This document shows, piece after piece, positions 8,077 to 16,122 of a stretch of DNA of 64,000 bases. The notes below the pieces were generated by a model that had not been told where the DNA came from, did no database searches, and was given only the letters and a program-made list of their open reading frames with translations. The DNA is from Aquibium microcysteis. Its GTDB lineage: Bacteria; Pseudomonadota; Alphaproteobacteria; Rhizobiales; Rhizobiaceae. The position numbers were made by a program, and so were the translations under genes. Where the stretch lies: positions 2,779,001 through 2,843,000 of the forward strand of contig NZ_CP061080.1 in assembly GCF_014495845.1 (NCBI RefSeq). The letters are read 5' to 3'. How positions within the stretch are numbered: position 1 is the first letter of the stretch; the number at the start of each line of letters is the position of its first letter.

Positions 8077-8987
8077 GCCGGATCCGGCTCTATGTGGCTC
8101 TGGTGATTCTCGAGATACCATTCGGCGATTTCCTCCCTGGTCGCAAACCACACGCCCTCGAACTGCTTGGCGTACCGGATGAAGTCCCGCAAGGCGCGGA
8201 TGCGGAACGGCTGCCCGATCACGTGGGGATGCAGACCGATGTTCATGAAGCGGCCGCTCCTTGCGCTCTCCGCATAGAGCCAGTCGAACTGTTCCTTGAA
8301 CATCATGAAACCCGTCTCCACCGTCAGGCCCTGCCGGAGGAAGGAGAAGTCGTTGACCTCCGACGTGTAGGAGACCGAGACCATGGGCCGGCCGCTGCGC
8401 GTCTTCACCAGGTAGGGCTGGTCGTCGTTGAGCAGGTCCGTGACGAAGATCAGCCCCTCTTCCGACAGGATGTCGATCGTGTTCAGCGTCGAACGCAGGG
8501 ACGACGACAGCCACCCCTTCGCCTTCTTTCCCACGGCCTGCTCGTAGACGTCGAGCGTGCGCTTGATCACGGCGCGCTCCTTGTCCTCGTCGAACATGTA
8601 ATCGGTGAGGAGTTCGTCCTGGACGTAGTTGTGCGCGACGATCTCGTACCCGCGGGACAGCGCCGCCTCGATCACCTCGCGGCGCTCGATCGCCATCTTG
8701 GCGTTCATCGTGCAGCTCGACGTCACGCCCTCGGCGTCGAAGACGTCGAACATGCGCCAGACGCCCACCCGCTGGCCGTATTCCCGCCACGTGAAGTTCG
8801 GGTTGTCGTAGACGTTGCCCGGCAGGTCGCCGCCGACGATGCCCGGACCGCCCGGATAGTACTTCTTGTCGGTGGGCTGGACCTTGTCCCAGTACTCGAA
8901 ATTCGTGGTCAGGATCACGGCCAGACGCTTGCCGTCTGGCCATTGCAGCGGCTTGCGCTTTGGCAGCGGGACGTAGTCGTAGTGCAT
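8073..8987 (-). CDS. Polysaccharide deacetylase-superfamily hydrolase (PuuE allantoinase/imidase-like)
   Basis: A 304-residue NodB/polysaccharide-deacetylase-fold protein without a signal peptide, so a cytosolic metabolic enzyme is more likely than a cell-wall deacetylase. The superfamily C-terminal motif is clear (IGLHPHVIGQPFRI). The canonical TFDDG and HSxxH metal motifs are replaced by LTTNFEYW and IVAHNYVQDE, as in the PuuE branch, which includes allantoinases and, in some pseudomonads, cyclic imide hydrolases. The ATG at 8987 follows GGGAGA. It lies between the Cys-less racemase-fold gene and the FCD regulator. Hydrolysis of a cyclic amide or imide is a reasonable inference; the substrate is unknown. 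Confidence 0.85.
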   Translation of the reverse strand: MHYDYVPLPKRKPLQWPDGKRLAVILTTNFEYWDKVQPTDKKYYPGGPGIVGGDLPGNVYDNPNFTWREYGQRVGVWRMFDVFDAEGVTSSCTMNAKMAIERREVIEAALSRGYEIVAHNYVQDELLTDYMFDEDKERAVIKRTLDVYEQAVGKKAKGWLSSSLRSTLNTIDILSEEGLIFVTDLLNDDQPYLVKTRSGRPMVSVSYTSEVNDFSFLRQGLTVETGFMMFKEQFDWLYAESARSGRFMNIGLHPHVIGQPFRIRALRDFIRYAKQFEGVWFATREEIAEWYLENHQSHIEPDPA

Positions 8988-9003
8988 GTCCGTCTCCCGC
9001 CGC

Positions 9004-9750
9004 TCAATACTTCGCCAGCAGCGAACCGAAGCCCTGCACCTTGTCCTCGATGCCGTTCATCCGCAGCGCGTGCCAATAGGTGGCCGTGTTGATGGCGATC
9101 ACCGGCTTGTCCAGCCAGAACTCGGCTATGGCGCCGACGCGGGCCATGGCGAGGTTGGTCCCGGCCTGCACGATCGCCTCCACCGACGGGTCGTTCACCT
9201 CGATGATGGCGTCGCGCAGCGTCTGCTCGGTCTCGTGGGCGATCAGCATCGGGCTCTTGCACTTCAGCCCCTTCACGGTCACGACCTCGTAGCCGCAATC
9301 CGTGAAGAACCGGCGCACCTGCTCGTCGCCCACGGGCATGTAGGGCGTCACGACCGCGATGCGCTTGATGTCGCCGAATTTCTTCAGGGCCGCCTGGCAG
9401 GCGTCGGAGCCCATCGCGACGTTCATGGCCGCCCGCTCCTCGACCTGCGCCTTCAGCGTGTCGGCCCGGTCCTTCCCGTCCCAGAAGGTCTCGGCCGACA
9501 TGCCCATGATCAGGGCGCCCGGCGAGCAGGTCTTCACGGCGTCGATGGCCTCCATCGTCGCGGCACGGATGCGCATGACGAGTTCGTTGAAATCCTCGTC
9601 GGAGTGGACCGGATCGTCCGGGATGACGATGCGCGAGAAGTGGTTCGTCACGCCGACCGGGCGCATCGAATCGAATTCGGGCTGGACGGACGTGTTGGTG
9701 GACGGCGCGATGACGCCGAACTTCATCCGGTAACCGAGACTGTCGACCAT
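9004..9750 (-). CDS. Asp/Glu racemase-maleate isomerase superfamily protein lacking both catalytic Cys
   Basis: A 248-residue paralogue of the protein at 2277-3023, with the same opening motif (MKFGVIAPSTNTSVQ) and the same length. By motif alignment the first catalytic Cys position is Ser85 (IMGMSAETF) and the second is Thr198 (VQAGTNLAMA). Maleate isomerases and racemases normally need two cysteines and arylmalonate decarboxylase one. The rest of the fold looks intact (VVTPYMPVGDEQVR, KPVIAINTATYW), so this is a divergent enzyme or binding protein and not a decayed gene. The ATG at 9750 follows GAGGT. It is cotranscribed with the monooxygenase upstream and the deacetylase downstream. Confidence 0.85.
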   Translation of the reverse strand: MVDSLGYRMKFGVIAPSTNTSVQPEFDSMRPVGVTNHFSRIVIPDDPVHSDEDFNELVMRIRAATMEAIDAVKTCSPGALIMGMSAETFWDGKDRADTLKAQVEERAAMNVAMGSDACQAALKKFGDIKRIAVVTPYMPVGDEQVRRFFTDCGYEVVTVKGLKCKSPMLIAHETEQTLRDAIIEVNDPSVEAIVQAGTNLAMARVGAIAEFWLDKPVIAINTATYWHALRMNGIEDKVQGFGSLLAKY

Positions 9751-9792
9751 GGAATTGGACCTCGCAATTGGGCTTCTTGGGCAGGGTTGGCG

Positions 9793-10998
9793 TCAGGCGA
9801 CGGCTTCGAGATCGCGCAGCGACTGGATCATCGAAGACTTGAGAAGGTAGTCGCGGTGCTTGCGGGGATCGGCGACGATCGACCGCAGGTCGTCGTGATA
9901 GGCGCGCCGCTGGGCGGGATCCGTCTCGTTCATCATCTGGCGGTTGCGCAGCGTCTGCGCCTGGACCGCCTCGAGCGTCACCTTTCGCCGCTGCCGCTCG
10001 TACCGCCCCATCAGATCGAGGGGCGCGTCGCCCTTGACGACCTTGGTGAGCTTTTCGGTGAGATTGATCGCGTCGTGGATGCCGCCGTTCATCCCCATCC
10101 CGCCGAGCGGGTTGTTGACGTGCGCGGAATCACCGGCGAGGAAGATGCGGCCACTCACGAAGCTGGCGGCGACGCGCTGGTTCACCCGGTATGCCGTCGC
10201 ATGCACGATGTCGTATCCGGCATCGTTGGGACAGAGCGCCTGCAGTCGCGCCTGCATGGTCTCTGGATCCTTGATCTGCTCCTCGGTCTGGTTCGGGTCG
10301 GTCGGCAGCAGGACGCGCCACAGCGACGGCGTCCGCAGCAGCACCGCCCACTCGTTCGGGTCGGTGACGTAGGCGATGGGCGCCAGATCGGGGATGGCCT
10401 GCGCGAAGTCGAAATGCGTGGACATCGACAGGAAGATCTCGGGGATCGTCATTCCCTCGAACGCAATGTCCAGCGACTTGCGGATCGCGCTGCGTGCGCC
10501 GTCTGCGGCGATGAGGTAGGAACCGCGCATCTCCTCGGTCGAGCCGTCGGGCCGGCGCACCAGGAGCGTCGCGCCCGTGTCGTCCTGCCTGGCGCCGACC
10601 GCCTCGGCCTCGTAGACGAGATCCACGTGATCGCGCGCCTCGAGGCGCGCGCGCAGCAGCTCCGTCAGCTTCCACTGCTCGCACTGCAGACGGTAGGGAT
10701 GATTGGTGTCGGCCGAAAGCAGGCCGAGATCGAATGTGGCGACGACGCCCTCCGCCCGGTCGCGAAACTGCCACTGCGGGCACACCAGCCCCTGCTCGAC
10801 CAGGCGATCGCTGACGCCGAACCGTTCGAGCATGTCGAGCGTCGGCGGATGAAACGTCGATGCGCGCAGATCCTTCGGCAGCTCCCGGCTCTGCTCCACG
10901 ATCGTGACCGGGATGTCGGCCTCCGCCAGCGCACACGCCGCGACCAGCCCGACCGGCCCCGCCCCTGCGATCAGAACCCGTTCCTTGTCTGCTACCAT
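9793..10998 (-). CDS. FAD-dependent class A aromatic monooxygenase
   Basis: A 401-residue single-component flavoprotein hydroxylase of the PHBH/MhpA/NicC-like class. It shows the FAD loop GAGPVGLVAACALAEA, the DG motif in YLIAADGARSAIRKSL and the second FAD motif GRIFLAGDSAHVNNPLGGMG. I chose the ATG at 10998, preceded by GAGAGG at nine bases; a TTG at 11031 is possible but unsupported. It is the first gene of the leftward operon, facing the ABC importer across a regulatory gap. Class A enzymes hydroxylate phenolic or hydroxypyridine rings using NAD(P)H and O2, so this is the probable entry step of the pathway. Confidence 0.92.
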   Translation of the reverse strand: MVADKERVLIAGAGPVGLVAACALAEADIPVTIVEQSRELPKDLRASTFHPPTLDMLERFGVSDRLVEQGLVCPQWQFRDRAEGVVATFDLGLLSADTNHPYRLQCEQWKLTELLRARLEARDHVDLVYEAEAVGARQDDTGATLLVRRPDGSTEEMRGSYLIAADGARSAIRKSLDIAFEGMTIPEIFLSMSTHFDFAQAIPDLAPIAYVTDPNEWAVLLRTPSLWRVLLPTDPNQTEEQIKDPETMQARLQALCPNDAGYDIVHATAYRVNQRVAASFVSGRIFLAGDSAHVNNPLGGMGMNGGIHDAINLTEKLTKVVKGDAPLDLMGRYERQRRKVTLEAVQAQTLRNRQMMNETDPAQRRAYHDDLRSIVADPRKHRDYLLKSSMIQSLRDLEAVA

Positions 10999-11047
10999 AC
11001 CCGCCAGCCTCTCGAATGTTCCGCTTGACAATGCCGAAGCACCCCAG

Positions 11048-11063
11048 CATTGTGTACATAATG
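11048..11063. promoter_or_regulatory. Near-perfect palindrome, candidate GntR operator
   Basis: CATTGTGTACATAATG matches its reverse complement at 14 of 16 positions. It lies 50 bases upstream of the monooxygenase start. Its TGTNTACA core resembles the operators bound by FCD-type GntR proteins, one of which is encoded in the same operon. Confidence 0.5.
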
Positions 11064-11366
11064 TCAGGACATATCAACTGAAATCTTCAGTGCATGTCAC
11101 GACCACAGGACGATCCTGCAGCGAGCGCCGGAGGCATCCGGCTCAGTCAGGGCGCCTGCAGAAGCGCGGCAGAGAGAGGCCCTTGAAGGCCCGAAGCCGC
11201 AAGACACAGGGGTTTCGCGCAAGGAACTTGCGTGATACCGCGAAAGCGGGAACTGAACCGGGATCTTCGATCCCAAACAGCATGGGGCGGCGGCGCCGCC
11301 ACAGGGAACCGCGCCAAAGCGGTGCTGGAGGGCAATTGTATCGCCTCGCGACAGTCGTGCGCACGG

Positions 11367-11412
11367 TTTTGTATCCAAATCGCAGCGCCCAGCTCATTTC
11401 AATGTATACAAA
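11367..11412. promoter_or_regulatory. Two TGTATMCA elements upstream of the ABC importer, candidate GntR operators
   Basis: TTTTGTATCCAAA (11367-11379) and ATGTATACAAA (11402-11412, with the perfect palindrome TGTATACA) lie within 75 bases of the permease start at 11440. They share the core of the element at 11048-11063, so one regulator could control both divergent units. Confidence 0.5.
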
Positions 11413-11439
11413 CCCACCGCTCGACCGGGAGATGGCGCC

Positions 11440-12357
11440 ATGCTGCTGATCCAGCAATTCGTCAACAGCATCATGCTCGGAAGCGTCTACGTCACGGTGG
11501 CGGTCGCCTTCACGCTGACGATCGGGGTCCTCAACTTCCTGAACTTCACGATCCCCACCCTGTTCATGCTCGCGGGAATGGTCGGGTGGGCGCTCGCCTA
11601 CTGGGGCCTGCCGTTCGGTTTGTCCGGACCATTACCCTGGCCACTCGCATTGTTCTTCGGCCTGTGCGCGGCGATCCTGGCCTCGCTGGTCGTCGAGCGC
11701 TTCACCTTCCGGTACCTGAAGACGCGCTACGGCGACTCCACCGAACACGCCATTCCCCTCGTGTCCTCCCTCGGCTTCCTGCTCGTCCTGGAGAACCTCG
11801 TCCGCATCGGCTACGGCACGGACGCGCAGCGTTTCCCGGGCCCCAGCGCGGATCTCACCATGTCCGTCGGCGGCATCTTCGTGCGCATCCCGCAGCTGGT
11901 CAGCCTCGGCATCGTGGTGCTGATCGTCGTGGGGCTGACCTGGCTGCTCAAGCGGAGCCGCATCGGACGCGGCCTTCGGGCGATCGCCGAGAATCCCGAC
12001 GCCGCCAACATCCTGGGCGTCGACACCAACCGCGTCGTGCCGGTGGTCTTCATGCTGACCGGGCTCCTCTGCGGCCTCGCCGGGGCGCTCTTTGCGGTCA
12101 ACTACGGCGAAGTGTCGCCGCAGATGGGCGAGGACATCGGCACCAAGGCCATTGCCGGCATGGTTGTCGGCGGGCTCGGTTCGATCTGGGGCGCCGTGCT
12201 CGGCGGTCTCATCGTCGGTCTGACGGAAATGATGACCATCCACTTCTTCGGCGCCGATACGGTGCAGGTCGCGGTCTGGGGGCTGCTCCTTCTCACCCTG
12301 CTCCTGCGCCCGCAGGGCCTGCTCGGCCACCACTCGATCGGCAAGGGGAAGCTCTGA
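11440..12357 (+). CDS. LIV-type ABC transporter inner-membrane permease (LivH family)
   Basis: A 305-residue polytopic permease of the branched-chain amino acid/amide (HAAT) family, with roughly eight hydrophobic segments. It carries the conserved cytoplasmic coupling stretch RGLRAIAENPDAANILGV. The ATG at 11440 follows GGGAGA. It is the first gene of a five-gene importer operon (two permeases, two ATPases, one binding protein). The family also moves amides, aromatic acids and dicarboxylates, so given the adjacent catabolic genes the cargo need not be an amino acid. Confidence 0.94.
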   Translation: MLLIQQFVNSIMLGSVYVTVAVAFTLTIGVLNFLNFTIPTLFMLAGMVGWALAYWGLPFGLSGPLPWPLALFFGLCAAILASLVVERFTFRYLKTRYGDSTEHAIPLVSSLGFLLVLENLVRIGYGTDAQRFPGPSADLTMSVGGIFVRIPQLVSLGIVVLIVVGLTWLLKRSRIGRGLRAIAENPDAANILGVDTNRVVPVVFMLTGLLCGLAGALFAVNYGEVSPQMGEDIGTKAIAGMVVGGLGSIWGAVLGGLIVGLTEMMTIHFFGADTVQVAVWGLLLLTLLLRPQGLLGHHSIGKGKL

Positions 12358-12359
12358 CC

Positions 12360-13280
12360 ATGAGCGGTTACTGGGCTGGCATACTCTCGATCCTCGCGAT
12401 CAACGTCATCTTCGCCTACGGCATCTTCCTGCCGGTGGCGACGGGACAGCTCAACCTCGGCGGCGCGGGCTTCCAGGCGCTCGGCGCCTACACGGCCGCC
12501 TACCTGTCGGCGACCTTCGGCCTCCCGGTCCCGGTGACGGTCGGCGTCGGTATGGTCGTGGCCGGCGTCGTCGGCTTCCTGATCGCCTTCCCGATCCTGC
12601 GCACGCGCGGCGTCTATCTGGTGCTCGCGACCTTCGCCTTCGCGGAAGTCGTCGCCGGCACGATCCTCAACTCCGAGACGCTCGGCGGTGCGATGGGCAT
12701 GTCCGTGCCTGCCTTCATCGACTGGGACGTCCCGGTGATCACGGCGGTGGCCGTCACCCTTTTCGTCTTCTACCTGATGTCGACGCGGTTCGGGCTGACC
12801 ATGCGTGCGACGCACGACGACGAGGTCGTGACCGACCTGATGGGCGTCAACATCCGCATGGTGCAGGTTTCTGCCTTCGCCATCGGCGGTGCGCTCGCGG
12901 GGCTCGCCGGCGGCCTCTACGCCCACTCCTTCTCCTTCGTCGAGATCCAGAGCTTCAATGCGCTGGTCTCGATCTACGTGCTTCTCTACGTCCTTCTCGG
13001 CGGCACGCAGACCGCCTGGGGGCCGCTGGCGGGCGCGGCCTTCTTCACGCTGCTGCCGGAACTGCTTCGAACCGTCCTGCCGCAGGTGAAGACTTTCCTC
13101 GCGACACTCGTCGGCATCGAGGGCCCCGTCGGTCCGCCCGACGATTCCTGGCGGTTCGTCATCCTCGGCGCCCTGACCATCGCCATGATGGTGCTGCGGC
13201 CCGAAGGGCTCATCACCCGCACTCTGATCGAGCGGCTGCGCTTCCGCCGGTCCGCGGCGCCGAAGGAGCAGGTGGCATGA
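12360..13280 (+). CDS. LIV-type ABC transporter inner-membrane permease (LivM family)
   Basis: A 306-residue second permease of the HAAT importer. It has the LivM pattern, with the N-terminal membrane segments (YGIFLPVATGQLNLG) and the coupling region MRATHDDEVVTDLMGVN. Its ATG is two bases after the preceding stop, with AGGGGAAG upstream. Its own stop overlaps the next ATG. It pairs with the LivH-type permease to form the membrane channel. Confidence 0.94.
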   Translation: MSGYWAGILSILAINVIFAYGIFLPVATGQLNLGGAGFQALGAYTAAYLSATFGLPVPVTVGVGMVVAGVVGFLIAFPILRTRGVYLVLATFAFAEVVAGTILNSETLGGAMGMSVPAFIDWDVPVITAVAVTLFVFYLMSTRFGLTMRATHDDEVVTDLMGVNIRMVQVSAFAIGGALAGLAGGLYAHSFSFVEIQSFNALVSIYVLLYVLLGGTQTAWGPLAGAAFFTLLPELLRTVLPQVKTFLATLVGIEGPVGPPDDSWRFVILGALTIAMMVLRPEGLITRTLIERLRFRRSAAPKEQVA

Positions 13281-14077
13281 GCGCGCCCTTGCTTTCGCTC
13301 CATGGCGTCTCGAAGAACTTCGGTGGACTGGCAGTCATCACCGACGTCTCCTTCGACGTTCCGCAGGGTTCTCGCACGGCTCTGATCGGCCCCAACGGCG
13401 CCGGCAAGACGACGCTGTTCAACCTGATTTCCGGCGTGTTCGCGCCGTCTGAGGGAGAGATCCGTCTCGAGGGCCGGGCGATCGACGCCCTGCCGTCGCG
13501 GTCGCGGATCGGGCTCGGCATCGCGCGGTCCTTCCAGAACATCCGCCTGATGCCGCATCTGTCGGTGGTGGAGAACGTGATGCTCGGCCAGCATGCGCGC
13601 GCCGGCAGCCTGGCTGGCATGCTCACCCCGCTGTCTCTCTTCGGCCGCTCCCGCTGGCGCCGCGAAGCAGAGGATCTGCTCGACCGGATGGGCCTCTCGA
13701 CCTATCCGGGCGAAGTCGTCGCCACCCTGCCCTACGGCATCCGCAAGAAGATCGAGGTGGTGCGCGCGCTCGTCGCGAGGCCGAAGATCCTTCTCCTCGA
13801 CGAACCGGCCGCGGGCCTCAACGACACCGAGACGGCGAACCTGCGCGACTTCCTGATGACCATCTCGCAGACCGGCGTCACCCTGCTCGTCGTCGAGCAC
13901 GACATGAGCCTCGTGCGCAGCCTCTGCGACAACGCCGTGGTGCTCAACTTCGGCCGGAAGATCTACGACGGCTCGACGCGCACCGTGCAGGACGACCCCG
14001 CCGTGCTGGAGGCCTATCTGGGCACGCGGCAGGCGGGAAAGGCCATGAACCATCCGGAGGCCGACCATGTTGCTTGA
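13277..14077 (+). CDS. ABC transporter ATP-binding protein (LivG family)
   Basis: A 266-residue nucleotide-binding subunit. Walker A is GPNGAGKTTLFN, the signature is the LivG-style LPYGIRKKIEVVRAL in place of LSGGQ, Walker B is ILLLDEPAAGLN, and the switch His is in VVEHDMSLV. The ATGA overlap with the permease and the 11-base overlap with the next ATPase gene show tight coupling. It energises uptake with the LivF-type partner. Confidence 0.95.
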   Translation: MSAPLLSLHGVSKNFGGLAVITDVSFDVPQGSRTALIGPNGAGKTTLFNLISGVFAPSEGEIRLEGRAIDALPSRSRIGLGIARSFQNIRLMPHLSVVENVMLGQHARAGSLAGMLTPLSLFGRSRWRREAEDLLDRMGLSTYPGEVVATLPYGIRKKIEVVRALVARPKILLLDEPAAGLNDTETANLRDFLMTISQTGVTLLVVEHDMSLVRSLCDNAVVLNFGRKIYDGSTRTVQDDPAVLEAYLGTRQAGKAMNHPEADHVA

Positions 14078-14810
14078 GGTTTCGGGCCTCGACGTCCGCT
14101 ACGGGCGCACCCACGCGGTCCGCAACGCGACCATCTCGGTCGGCCAGGGCGAGATCGTCACGGTGCTCGGTGCCAACGGCGCGGGCAAGACGTCCCTGCT
14201 GCGCGCCCTGCAGGGCGCGGTCAGGCCGGCGGGCGGCCGTATCGTCTTCGACGGCAGGGACCTGACGGGCGCCAGCCCCTCGGCGCGCGTGCGTGCGGGC
14301 ATGATGCTCGTCCCCGAGGGCCGGCAGATCTTCGTGTCCATGACCGTCCACGAGAACCTGCAGATGGGCGTCTATCTTCGCTCCGACAGGGATGCCGCGC
14401 GCGACATCGAGGCCATCTACGACCGCTTCCCCAACCTCGCCGAGCGCCGCGACATGAAGGCGAGCGTGCTGTCCGGCGGCGAGCAGCAGATGCTGGCGAT
14501 CGGCCGCGCGCTGGTCGGCCGGCCCCGCCTGATGATGCTCGACGAGCCGTCGCTCGGCCTTTCGCCGCTGTTCGTCTCGCGGCTCTTCGACCTGATCGTG
14601 GAACTGAACGGGTCGGGCATCGGGATCCTGCTCGTCGAGCAGAACACCACGATGGCGTTGGAAGTCGCCACCCGGGGCTACGTGCTGGAACTCGGCTCCA
14701 TCGTGCTGGCCGACAGCGCTGCCGCCCTGTCGAAGAACCCGACCCTCACCGAGGCCTACCTCGGAGGGCACCAGAATTCGCCCTCGCCCGCGCCTGGAGA
14801 ACGCGTGTGA
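14067..14810 (+). CDS. ABC transporter ATP-binding protein (LivF family)
   Basis: A 247-residue second ATPase. Walker A is GANGAGKTSLLR, the signature LSGGEQQMLAIGRAL, Walker B LMMLDEPSLGLSP and the switch His is replaced by Gln in LVEQNTTMAL, as is usual in LivF proteins. It forms the heterodimer with the LivG-type protein. The start at 14067 lies inside the end of the previous gene. Confidence 0.95.
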   Translation: MLLEVSGLDVRYGRTHAVRNATISVGQGEIVTVLGANGAGKTSLLRALQGAVRPAGGRIVFDGRDLTGASPSARVRAGMMLVPEGRQIFVSMTVHENLQMGVYLRSDRDAARDIEAIYDRFPNLAERRDMKASVLSGGEQQMLAIGRALVGRPRLMMLDEPSLGLSPLFVSRLFDLIVELNGSGIGILLVEQNTTMALEVATRGYVLELGSIVLADSAAALSKNPTLTEAYLGGHQNSPSPAPGERV

Positions 14811-14862
14811 CCGGCGGACGGAACTGAACGAGACGACGCAACAACCCAAGAGGAGAACATCC

Positions 14863-16038
14863 ATGAAAGTAAGGTCGCTACTCGCCGCAGCCGCGATCCT
14901 GCTCGCCGCAGGCACCGCCTATGCGCAGGAAACCATCAAGATCGGCAACATCGTCGTCACCGCCGGCCCGCTCAAGGGTCCGGGCGAGCCGACGCTGACG
15001 GCCATCGACATCGCCGTCGAGGAGATCAACGCCGCCGGCGGCATCAACGGCAAGCCCGTCGAGATCGTCCGTTTCGACACCGGCTCGGACCCGAAGCAGG
15101 CCTCCGTCGGCGCCCGCAAGCTGATCCAGGACGACGGCGTCCTGGCCATCGCCGGTCCCTTCTCCTCCGGCGAATCCGCGGTCGCGCTCAACGACGCCGA
15201 GCGCCTCAAGGTCCTGATGATGCCCACCTCCGCCTCGGCACCCGGCCTGACCGACGGCCGTACCTATGGCTGGCGCCTCACCGAGGACGAGACCAAGCAG
15301 TTCGGGCGGCTCCTGAATTCGATCAAGGCCAAGGGCATCAAGGCCGACACCGCCGAGATCGTCTACATCTCGGAAGAGGTCGTCTCCAACGCCGCCGGCA
15401 CCAAGCTCTATCCTGCTCTCCTCGCCAAGGCCGGCATCAAGCATGGCGAGCCGATCGCCGTGCAGTACAAGAGCTTCGACATGTCGGCCCAGGCCGCGCA
15501 GATCCTGCAGGCCAATCCCGATCTCGTCGCCATCGCCGCGCTGCCGGAATCCGCCTCCAAGGTCATCAAGGAACTGCGCCGCCAGGGCTACAAGGGTCGC
15601 ATCATCGGCTCGCAGATCTTCGCCGATCCGAACGTCGTGGAGCTGTTCGGCCCCGAGGGCGACGGCACGTTGCTCGTCGCAGGCTTCTGGAAGGGCCGCA
15701 CGGAGGCCTCGCAGGCCTTCAACACCAAGTTCGTCGAGGAGACCGGCAAGCGCGGCATCCACAAGCTCGGCGCCCACCATTCCGACGCCCAGGCCTACGA
15801 CACCATCTACCTGCTCAAGCAGGTCATGGAGAAGGCCGGCGTGACGGGCGACCCGGCCAAGATCGAGGAAGAGCGCGCGGCCATCGTGGCGGGCATGGAA
15901 GGCGTCCGCTTCTCCGGCATCCTGGGCGACGACATCTGCTTCGCCGGCCACGACGCCGAACTGCCGGGCTACATCATCGAGATCAAGGGCGGCGAATGGA
16001 CCAAGTTCGACGAAGCGCCCGCCGACAAGTGCGAATGA
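14863..16038 (+). CDS. ABC transporter substrate-binding protein (LivK/amide-binding family)
   Basis: A 391-residue periplasmic binding protein with a cleavable signal (MKVRSLLAAAAILLAAGTAYA, cleavage after AYA). The mature protein starts QETIKIGNIVVTAGPLKG and has the type I periplasmic fold (GGINGKPVEIV, AGPFSSGESAVALNDAE). The ATG follows GAGGAG. It closes the ABC operon 52 bases after the LivF-type gene. It should set the specificity of the importer for a compound handled by the divergent catabolic operon; the ligand cannot be read from sequence. Confidence 0.93.
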   Translation: MKVRSLLAAAAILLAAGTAYAQETIKIGNIVVTAGPLKGPGEPTLTAIDIAVEEINAAGGINGKPVEIVRFDTGSDPKQASVGARKLIQDDGVLAIAGPFSSGESAVALNDAERLKVLMMPTSASAPGLTDGRTYGWRLTEDETKQFGRLLNSIKAKGIKADTAEIVYISEEVVSNAAGTKLYPALLAKAGIKHGEPIAVQYKSFDMSAQAAQILQANPDLVAIAALPESASKVIKELRRQGYKGRIIGSQIFADPNVVELFGPEGDGTLLVAGFWKGRTEASQAFNTKFVEETGKRGIHKLGAHHSDAQAYDTIYLLKQVMEKAGVTGDPAKIEEERAAIVAGMEGVRFSGILGDDICFAGHDAELPGYIIEIKGGEWTKFDEAPADKCE

Positions 16039-16062
16039 AGGCCTAGACGGATCGACTGCCGT

Positions 16063-16086
16063 GGCGGCCGGCACGAGCCGGCCGCC
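16063..16086 (+). terminator. Perfect 10-bp hairpin between the ABC and TRAP genes
   Basis: Left arm GGCGGCCGGC (16063-16072), loop ACGA, right arm GCCGGCCGCC (16077-16086). There is no strong T-run after it, so it may attenuate transcription or protect the binding-protein message rather than terminate fully. Confidence 0.6.
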
Positions 16087-16122
16087 TCCAATGACGCAAA
16101 ACCACAAAAAGGGAACGAGACC

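Larger units (their letters stand above)
10999..11439. other. 441-base divergent regulatory gap between monooxygenase operon and ABC importer
   Basis: No credible gene is visible; open frames here are short and lack ribosome sites. The gap carries palindromic elements near each end (11048-11063 near the monooxygenase side, 11367-11412 near the importer side). Base composition is lower in GC at both ends than in the flanking genes, as expected for promoters. Confidence 0.7.
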
